A stretch of DNA of 64,000 nt from Ancistrus triradiatus (lineage: Eukaryota > Chordata > Actinopteri > Siluriformes > Loricariidae). The position numbers and the translations under genes are program-made. The stretch is taken from positions 1-64,000 of the forward strand of contig JAJAGP010000345.1 in NCBI GenBank assembly GCA_025084515.1. Reading direction: 5' to 3'. Below, piece after piece: positions 22,801 through 33,700 of this stretch; position 1 is the stretch's first letter; the number at the start of each line of letters is the position of its first letter. Below the pieces are notes generated by a model. It was not told the origin of the DNA, made no database searches, and saw only the letters and a list, made by a program, of their open reading frames with translations.

Positions 22801-25800
22801 AGTATACAGCCATTTTTGCTGTGTATTTTTTTTACGCAAGTTTATGTCTGATAAGCTGAAAAATGTTAAAGACATTCAGAGTATATGGTTTAAGCATAAT
22901 ATTTTCACAACAAAAATACAAAAGTACCCCCTTGCATCTCAAATGGTATGGCGCACTTTAAAAAGTACAGATTTTTGTTTAGAAAAAAGTGGAGTCTTGG
23001 TCTCAATGGGTGCTAAAGCTCTGATCCTGGAATCACCCCTGGTTCAAACATGGTTATAATCACAATGTTATCAGTTTGAAGATGGCCTTTGAGTATCAGA
23101 ACTTTTTTAATCGAATTAAACCAGCCAACACTCAAAACCTGTGTCGTGACATGAAGTTTGTTCACTATCTCTAAAGTTGGGAGCAGGAGCGGAGCAGAAA
23201 CCGCAGGAAGTGGCAGAGTGAACGCAGGAAGGAGAGCTTTAACAAGGACGAGAGCGAGAAAGATTCAGACACTCCGGAGTCTCCTCCGGACAGCACCGAG
23301 ACTCAGGAGGTCTCCATGGCCAGAGAGAACCTGGTCACACTCATGGCTGAACAGAAGAAAATCCGCAAACAGAAGGTAATGACTACCATCACTTAATGTC
23401 TAATGGAAGGGAATCTGTTTTTCTTTAATACGACACATTTTTGTATTTTGCATGGCATATACAGTACTGTGCAAAAGTCAGCACCATTAGATTTGTTGTT
23501 TTAGAAATGGTATAATGACCATATATAACATATTGTCAATGATTGGACCGAATAGTATCTAACGTGTATTTTATGAGATAAGATCAGGATAGGCTTTATT
23601 GTCATTTTACAGTAACCTATCCAACGAAATTGAGAATTTGTCGCTCCATAATACTCTTTTCCACCGATCTTCATTCCAATCTTTGTGAGTGTTAGTATAT
23701 CTTAGCTTTTTCACCCTGTTCCCCTTGCAAAAAGTGGTTTCTTGGCTGTTATCCTTTCAAAAAGACCATTCCGGATCAATCTTCTTCAGACTATAGAAGG
23801 GTCAACCTGGCATCAGATAAAACTTCCAGATGCTGCTATTGCTCGAGTGTAAGGGGAGAAATACTGTGTATTTCCCTGTATTTTTAGGTTCTCTAATAAA
23901 GAAACTGAGAAATTATATATTTATATATTATATAATGAATCGTCCAAATATAATTATATATATTTATTATATTATATATAATAAAAGAAATAAAATCAGT
24001 AATCTTGATCACCACATTCCCTTTGAAATCCGTTTTATATAGAGCATGCTGAACACCTTAAGAGTTTATTTACTGTCATTTTGCTCTGTGCTGTGCAGGC
24101 CGGGCTCGAGCAGTTCTCCTGGCGGAGCTGGCGTGAGAGAGCCCCATCATTTTAGAGGAGACTGCTGCCAATGCAGGGTGAGCTCCGAGGAGCCAGCGGG
24201 AGGTTCTGGGACTCCTCTGTAAGGTGCACGAGCTTGCTGAGAATCGAGAAACACTGCGATGCAGTCGCATGCACTCCTCAAGGACAACGTGATCCGGCAG
24301 AAGGACGTGGTGGTGCAGCGCTTTGAGCAGCACAGGCAGTTGTGCACACGAGATCATCCAGCAGCAGCGGCAGTTCATCGAACAGTGAGTTGGTGCGGGG
24401 GTCAGAGCGGATCTCTCCAGAGCATCGTTCAAGTTCTGATGTTTTGATATCTGCTCTCATGCACAGATCACAGCCTGCTGGTACCTCCACATCTGCAGGA
24501 GCTCTATGACCTGTACATTCGAGAGCTGGATGAAAGAAACTTGGACCGAGTCATGGCTTTAGACAAGGTCACCATCCACACTCTGAAGGTGTGGCTACTT
24601 TTTTATGTAGTATACTAACTCTCACAATTAGTATGGGGAGAGAGACCAAATCTGACATAGCTGCAAGCGTGGGGTGATTTGATCAGCCTGTTGAGGAAGG
24701 AGAAAAGGGTCAGAGGAGCAGTGTAGGATGATGTGGCTCACAAGCCCATATCATCCTGACCAGTGTGTAAACTGTACTGTGATTATGCTTAGTTACAACT
24801 GTATCATTACTTATGAGGAATTAATGTTGCTCTTCGGAAGAATGTAACGTGAGCTTGTACGTTGCAGTAGAGAGTTTCAGGCTGTAGCTTCTTTATATCA
24901 CTGCTTAAACTGTACTTCCATAAATAACCCCATTTTCTTTTCCCTATTGTTCTTTGTTCCTTCTTTATTTGTAGGAAGGTTCCCTTCCCAAAATAGCCCT
25001 GCCTAGTAGAGGACGTGATCCACTACAGGACCTGGACTCAGATCAGGAGAGTGTACGCACACTGAGGTCAGAAACCAGACAAGGAAGGATTAGAGTGCGA
25101 AGGCATACTTTGCCACCCATTCTCCCAGAGCCTGACAGGTAAATACCTTACTCCGAGAGATCCCAATGGCGCCGCTTTGGTGGTGCAGCTATGAATCGCT
25201 GCAGGTTTGAGTCCTAGTTCATTTGACTGTGTTGCAGGGGGTTGTGCTGCAACATGCCCTCTAAAACTGGCGTCCCTTCCACATGCTGCCAGTGAACTCC
25301 TGGATAGGCTCCTGACGATCTATTTACATTTAGTCATTTAACAGATGCTCTTATCCAGAACTAAAAAGTTTAAAAGGATAAAAAAGTTTAAACAGTAACA
25401 ATATGAATGAAACTTTGTAAGGAATTATTTTGGTTCTGGATCACTAAATGTCACTCCCAAGCCAAAAATGAGCCATGCAGTAAGCTTTTATGGTCTCAGC
25501 AAATCATTTGCTAGTAATTTACTATGGGATTGCTTTACCTTTTGATTTCTTTAAACGTTGAAGAACTTCCAGACAGCTTTTTACAGGAAGAAGAGTCAAT
25601 ATTGTTCATCTCGACATTCAAACAGTTGCTGAGTATTTAAAAACATTCCCTGGCCTGTTTGTGTTTAATATGAGAACAAATTTTCTCTATTGAGTTTAAT
25701 TCTTGACTCCGACCAGGCCAAGAGTGATGGGCTTTTTCTTAAGCCACTTCTTTACAGTGTGAGCAGGAGCATTGTGCTGTTGAAAAATTGTCTGATTATT

Positions 25801-28800
25801 CCTCGTGGGAAAAAACGTTTTCAGTTTTAAGAAACCTTTCTGTAATATTTTCCTCAATTTCAAAGCAATATTTCACTTTTCACTGTGAAAAGTTCACCAT
25901 GTACCAGCAAGCTGACAAGGTTTACCCATATCTCTACCTCCATGCTTAACACAGACAGAGATGCAGGACTGTGGTAGCCTAGCAGTTAAGGTACTGGACT
26001 ATGGACCAGAAGGTCACACCTCTGTCAAGCTGCCACTGTAAGGCCCTTAACTTGCAACTGCTTGGATTGTAAGGTTTTCAGCAGTTGTAAATCTCTCTGG
26101 ATACAGGTGTCTGCTAAATTCTGTAAATGTATGCAGTCACTTCTCACCAGGTTTTTTTTTCTCTTGAAGGCACCTTCTGGAACATCAAATCGTGATTTAC
26201 ACAACTCTGCTAAACCAATCTGAATCACACTTTCCATATTCTGCCAAAAAAATTCACTCTTTGATGTGTTTTCTGACATAGCTTCTAGACACAAAACCTG
26301 TACGAGGCGACTTTTATTGTAATTGTTTTGCCTTGAACGAGTTTTGTTCGAGGCCATTTTGGGCTTGGCCACTTTTTGGACTGGAAGTATACATACAATA
26401 AATGCATGCTTAATTTGCAGGTTTTATAATTGGTTATCGGAGATGGTTAAGGTGGTTTGTTTATAGTATTCAAATTAAATTCTGCATCCTTATTAAACTG
26501 GGCACTGAGCTGTCAAGTCAATGTTGACTCATGATAGCTGCTCTTTTACTATACGTAGAGTTTCTTTGGCAGGGTACGGAAGAAGATTTGCCAGCAATTA
26601 GTGTTTGTGTTGTTGTCACTGATACGTGATGTTCCACCACCAACACACAATACTGCTGCACAGCTGTTTGTTTGCTTATATGTTTATTTAACATCACCAT
26701 CAACGCTTATTCACAACAGGAGCAAGGTTACATCGACACAGGTCTGCCACATTCACACTGGGACTATTTGGAGCAAAATGTAACCTAAGGCATGTCTCTT
26801 TTTCCACAGTGATAGTAACCGTGTTTTTAAGAGCAGCCCACATGCTAAGCAGATAAAAAACACTGTGGTGATGACTCCTCCACCCATTCATATCAACGGA
26901 CATGGCAACCGAGAGGTGAGCACCACTGTTTATACACTTCAGGAAGTGACAACATATGACATTCAAAGACAGACAAAAGATTGTATCAAAACTTTAAGTT
27001 ATTTAGAAGCTAGTTTACCGTGGAATTACCATATAGCCATAAATATTGGGACAGCTAAATTACCTTTAATAAAATGTTCTGGCACCCCATCACAGCTGCT
27101 TCACTCTATTACCACTTTGTATATTGTATCCGATTTTAATCAGTAGTATTGGCACACTACTGTTATTAAAGCTTATAATGCTAGCAGTCATGTACATTTA
27201 TTCACTAATGTAATTTGTTTAGAAGATGTAAATGTAGGGAAGGGTACATTTATGTTAAATGAACAGTGACTGGAGCATTGAATATGCTTGTATGGTAAGA
27301 TGCCAACTCATGAACTGATTGAGGTATTGTAAGAATCCCACAAAAAAGCGAACTCAAAACATCCACTAAATAAGGCTACCAGTTGGCATGAATGACGTCA
27401 TTTTAGGAAACAACGCAAGAGCTTTCACATAATGCTTCAAGAAGGAAAAAAAATATTTAGATTATTTAAATACATGGTTTCCCCAGCATTGTTTATTGTT
27501 TGGACCCTTTGAGACTCAGAAGGAATGGTGTAAATCTTTTGGTTTCATCGGCCATAAGCACATGTGGTCCAGTGAGTGGCAGGTACATGATGACATTAAG
27601 AATTGTATTATTCATTCATTCATTCTGGGGTTCAACCAGACCAATCAGTAAGAAACAGAGAGCGTCTTCCTCACCTGGATAAGACTGAATGACGCTCAAC
27701 CTCAACAACCAATCCCCCCACCCCCCTCCTATGGTATAGGGCAACTGTTTTACTACAAGATGCAGTTTTCAGAAAGTATATTCTCAGGAGCAAAAATGAA
27801 AAACTGGGGATAAAATAAGACCACTTTTCTTTCTCTACCAAAAGGTTTACAACCAGTTCTTCATTGTGTACAGTATGTCTAACTGTAAATTGAACGTATA
27901 AATGATGGTAAAAGTGTGGTATTACAGTATATTTGTCTCTTTTTTTCTGTAGCTATTGCCGAGTGCTCTAGAGGGCGCTCTGAGCTACAGCCTCCTGAGC
28001 CACAGTGTCAGCAGCCACCTGGACTCCTCACCAGAGAGCAGCGAGAATGGAACCGAAGCTCCTCTCACACCGATAGGTGAAGACTGTAGTCTTTTTAGCT
28101 TTTACCTGGCTTGTAGTCACCTGGCTGATTGCCTGGTCTGTTAACACAGTTTGATGCTTGAGGCCTTGGTTTTACAAGGTGACAAAAAATTTGAAAAGTG
28201 CTGCAGAAGCACTTGGCTTTACCAGCGGAGCAGTCCTGCAAGATTTGACATAAACAAAACTTTAGAAATTGCTTGTCAGATGGCTTCTGGACCTCAAAAA
28301 TGCTGAGTTGGTGTTGTCCAAAACAGTAAGTTCCACCCCAGTAGTTCATATATTTCAGAATTTCACCCGAGCTGATGCAGGAAGTAAAGAACTATATCCC
28401 AGAATCTAAAATTAGCAAGGTTCCTCTGGTGGTATTGTGTCTTAAATATAGCAGTAACTTTCTGAGGTTCTGAAAAACAAAGATATATTATAGAAACTGT
28501 CTACTAAGGGGAATACAAAGAACACTTGCAAGTTGCTCTGGATATGGGCATCTGCTAAACTTTTTAAACCCACGGTCAAGGTCAGAGGCTCCGGTTTCTA
28601 AGTCCAGAGAACACAGTGTGTAAAGCTTGGACACATGCTTTTAAGGCAATTTTCTTTATTTTAGCTATTTAATTCACCTTATAGCTACAAGAAAAGGCCT
28701 GGAGCCAATAAAGCAATACAGCATTACTTGTTGAGATCTATTTGTTGCCAGAGCTCCATGAAGCATTTGTTTAAGCTCTAATATATGCTGTTAACTGGTA

Positions 28801-30695
28801 GAAGAGGTAATCATTCCTGGGGCGATGTTCAGAAGAGTCAGTTTCATCACGGTTTCATCATGGTTTTAGCCACTGTGCTTGGCGAAAGTCAATGCTTGGA
28901 CATCATTTCTTAAAGCAATTACAGACTGACATTTCTCTCAGTTCAGCTTTTTTGCCATATTATTTATTATTAAAAAACAATGATTACTTCTAAACAGGTC
29001 CCTTGGTTGCCACAGTGCTTTGCAACAATATAAATGATAATTTTAGGTTTTATGACTAAGAATGAAGGATTGTGAATAATATGTAGCCCTTCTGGCATCC
29101 GCAGTCACTTTGCAATCACCCTTGCACACATTGTGAAACCTGCAATTATTTTGTTTGCTACCACAAAATTGGGCTGTTGGCTTAATAAAACTGTTTTCCA
29201 ATCAAACACTTTTGATATGGATAAAATGTAGCATAGACAAACTTAACTACTTCTATTTATTTAAGAAACAAATTTTGTTATTTTAGCATTGTACATGCCT
29301 GTACAAAAGAGAAACGTATCAAACATTTGACTGGTAATGCATGCATGCCCTGGGTGGGACAGAACTCAATCGTGTGGCTGGATAGGAATTGCTGTTGCAG
29401 TGCTGGGGATTGATCTCCTCTAAAGGTATCCCCTCCCTGAGACACAGCCATATGTGTCTGCAGGTGGCACCTGATATGGCTGGAGGGCTATCAATATCCA
29501 TACCTTTAATTACAGAGAAATGGCTTGCATATTAGGCCAGGTTTCATGACCGAAAGGACAGCCCTGGTCAGGAGAGTGATATACTGACCCAGCCCCCACA
29601 ACTGTAGGATCTCCAGAGACTCAAACGAAGAGGGAATCCACTGGCAAGGCTTCCAGAAAACTGACAAAGAGACACTAAGCTGACTCACAAACGACAAACA
29701 AGGGATGACAGTTGAAAAGGGATTATTAAGGAAACACAAGGCAGAAGGTAAGAGAGAGAGGGAGAGGGAGAGAGGAGCTGACGTAGATGGTGTAGCGGCT
29801 GGGATGGTTCTGGGAGCAGGCGTACAGCTGGAACCGGGTGCATGGAAACAGAGTCAGCACAGAAATGAGCAGCCAGCAGAACTCAGAGGAATACAGGATG
29901 GACAGCGGCAAGGTGCCATAGTGCCGGCCAAGCAACGAGGTGCAGACAGTCAGGAACACCGAGTTGCAAATGCACAGGAGTGCTGATGGTCCAGGCAGCA
30001 AGCTGCCAGTTTGGTGTGGTGAGCTCCAGAGCAAGATCAGTATAAAGGAGGTGAGGAACCAGTTAGTTGGAAAGCAAATAAAAGCACAAATGAGTTCAGA
30101 GAAAAGAAATGAAAACATAAGAGGCTGAATCTAGTCCAAAAACTACTAAACTGACTAGGGACTCGTGGCAGGTAAATACCAGTAGCATATAGCAGTCAAT
30201 CTGGTGAGGAGTGGAGAGAAAACCAGGGTTTAAGTAGGCAGACTTGATGAGTATAAGCAGAGGGTGAAGAATATTGATTGGAATTGATTGGTGGAGAATT
30301 TTCTACGACCAAGTCCTCCTCAGGCCACAAGATGGCGACCACAGGCATAGGCATAACAGTAAAAATAAAATATCTATATCAATGAAAACTCTGTTGTCTT
30401 TTTTTGCCATTTCCAAACCTTAGTGTCCATTAGGATGCAAAACACGACTGATGATCTAGTCACGCTAGGACTGCAGTTAGCCTCAAAGAAAATGAGCCAG
30501 TTGGGTTTCTGAGTATAATTCAATTTCTTAATACAGCTTATTTTCATTTTATTTTATATATAAAAATACAGAGATTCCAGATCCACATTAATACGTGCTG
30601 GAATGCATGCGATCCAAATATGCGAGAGATGTAGTTATATGTGATAAAGCCATATTGTTTTACTCTTTTGATTTGACTATATACAGTATCAGTGA

Positions 30696-30748
<53 letters not shown>

Positions 30749-33700
30749 CCATATTAATCTGCAGATTATTCCCAATATATAATAATTAGTGAAGTTGACA
30801 TGAGCTTACATAATAATTGAGACATGAAGACATGATATCCTTAAATCTGTTTTATGAGTATGTAGTGCTCTGAACTAACAGCCATTGTGATGTGACTATG
30901 TCTGTCTGTACACATGCTTGCCAGCTGCTGGCGCCCTGGGGAAATTATGCCTTTTGGTCATGTTTTCTGGAGGACGTAGGACGGGTGTTGGAAGCATATA
31001 CCAGAGGGTTTAGAGTTTGAAGTTAGTGTGGGATGGTCAATCAGTGACCAAGGTTGAGTGTTTCTCACTGAGCTACAGATACAGAAAGTGAAGTCTGAGG
31101 CCTCTTTACCTTCTGATTTTTGAATGCCCTCCTAACAGAAATATACATTTGACTTGATAATGGATTCTTTTGAGTTTCCTCTGTTTTCCTGCAAGTATAA
31201 ACCTGTTTTTGTTGGGGGAAAAAAAGTAATTTAATAAATCTATCAATGACAGACATCTGTGCCCGAGACCTTTTTTGGCCCCTAAAGATTTCTTATAGTA
31301 AGGCTGATGAATTCTGGTTCATTTGCTGACTCACCATCGTTGCTGTACTGGTGTAGCATTGATTTCTGGTATAATCAGACTGTCTCTCTGTGTCGACTTG
31401 GTTAGGGGATTCCCAGTTCCTTCAAGTCTCCAGAGTTTCTCAAGTCTCAGTGGCTGGGTCAGTAGTAGTGTGAGTCTCACCAAGGGTGCCCCTGCAGAAC
31501 AAGCTTAAATGTATGATCAGAACTCATGCAATTGTGCTATTTTACTGGAGTCTATGGCTGCTCCATAGAAATACTTTTCAATCAGTTTCTTAGGCTTAGT
31601 TACTGTTTGTAAAACTGACTGAATCAGTTACTTATACCCCTCAGAGTTTGTTAACATATACCCCATGCGTTCATTCTTTCTCTGTTTAGAGAGGCAGAAG
31701 ATTCTGAGAGGTGTGCACAGCATTGCGGTGAAAGCTGCGCGCCGCCGCTCTAAAGTGCTGGAGATAGACGCCCTGCGTGTTCCTCCGCCCCCCCTGTCTC
31801 TGGACCAGAAAAAAAACAAGAACAGTCTGTGTTCGACTGAGATGCCCTTGAAAGGACAGGTGTTGCATCGTGCCCGCCAGCCGAGCCCTGAGCTTCGTCA
31901 CGCCACATCCGACGACAATTTGTCGAGCAGCACAGGTGAGGGGCCTGTCCAAAACAGTTCCTGGACAAGACCCAAGAACCGACAAGCAGTGCCCAAACTC
32001 ACTGGTACACGAGAAGCGGACTTTGAGGCTCGGAGACGTAAAAGAAGGTCTCGATCGTTTGAGGTCACAGGACAAGCTGTGAGTCTTTAAAGCACTTTCA
32101 AGTCAAATTTTCATTAAGGCCAAATCTGGAATCATTTGTCCGCTTTGAAAATATTTGAATAACAACTACAGACTTATGCAAAAGTTTGTGCATTATAATG
32201 TGGGGGCATCTCCTTCCCCAGCCCAAGGAGCCCTGAGAATGTGGAGCCAAATGCGAGTGCAATACAGACATACACATCTGGACCTAATGGCACCAGGGGG
32301 CCTAACAGTCATGAACAGGCTCCTGATGCTTCCTGGTTATTCCCCGGTGCCTGACTCCAGGGCAATCCTTGACAATCCAGAAAGTCAACTCAAAACACAG
32401 CTTGGCAGAGGCAGGATACAAATCACTTTGATGCAGGAGTCATACTGGTTTGCATCCCATATCTGACGGGACGTAGCTTAAGTTGTTCAGTTTTAAAAGT
32501 TTGGATGGTGGTCTGTGAGCTCTGCAGATGTTTCTGCTTCACCAAAGGCTCCTGAATCTCAGTGGTCATATGTTCATCTGTATACCCTTTCACATATAGT
32601 GGTGCTTGAAAATGACCACTTTGCATGAATCTGACCTAAAACATGATCAGATTTTCACACAAAGTAAAGAGAATCCATGTTTAAGAAGCAAGACAAAATA
32701 TTTATAGTCATTTATTTATTGAGGAAAATCATGCACTATTACATACCTGTGAGCAGCAAAAGTATGTGAAGCTTTGCTTTCGGTATCTGGTGTAACCCCC
32801 CTTGTTCAGCAATAACTCAATCTAAACGTTTCCTGTAACTGTTGAACAGTTCTGCACTTCAACTATAGAACAGCTTCAACTATGGGATGCAGACTTTCTC
32901 ATTCCAAACCATTCATTTTAGTCTTCATTAATCATTTTTGTGTGCTTAGGGTTGCTAAGAATTTGCTGGCAATATTCTTAATTCATTTTTCCATGAATGA
33001 TGACGTCCAGCCAAATACGCTCCCCAAAATTATACTACCGCCACCATGTTTCACAGATGGGATAAAGTTCTTGTTTTGGAATACAGTGTTTTTCTTTCTC
33101 CAGATATAACGCTTCTCATTTAAACCAAAAAGTTCTATTTTGGTCTTATCCGTCCACAAAATTATTTCCAGTAGCCTTCTAGAGTGTCCATGAGACATGT
33201 AATGGGTAGCAAATGTTCTTTTTGGAGAGCAGTGGCTTTCTCCTGCACACCATCACAAGTGCCTTGTGATGGTGGACTCATGAACATTAACCTTAGCGAA
33301 TGTGAGAGAGGCCTTTAAGTTGCTTAAAGTATGCTACGTTCCTTTGTGATCTTGCAGAGTATTACACACCATGCTCTTGAAGTGATATTTTTGTCGACCG
33401 AGTCTCACCAAACTCCTTAGAGATGGTTTTGTAACCTTTTCCAGTTTGATGAGCATCAACAACTCTTTTTCTGATTTCCTCTCTGAGAAATCTCCTTTGT
33501 TCGTGCCATGATACACTTCCACAAGCATGTTTTGAAGACCAGTCTCTGATAAATCCTTGTTCTGTTAATACTACAGTGTGTTCACTCACATGATTGTCAT
33601 CGGGTTGATTGAAAACACCTTCAAATTGACTGCTAATCCTAGAGGTTTACATACTTTTGCCACTCACAGATATGTAATACTGGATCATTTTCCTTAAAAA

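Noticed and set aside
24076..24432. 118-codon open frame on the minus strand
   Set aside because: Shadow of the kif19 exon on the other strand. The conserved peptides read on the + strand between good splice sites.
29726..30118. 130-codon minus-strand frame
   Set aside because: Hydrophobic by composition because the + strand is purine-rich; no family resemblance.
31935..31941. Splice donor GGTGAGG inside the long kif19 tail exon
   Set aside because: The downstream codons encode the conserved basic motif in the same frame, so the exon continues to 32078.
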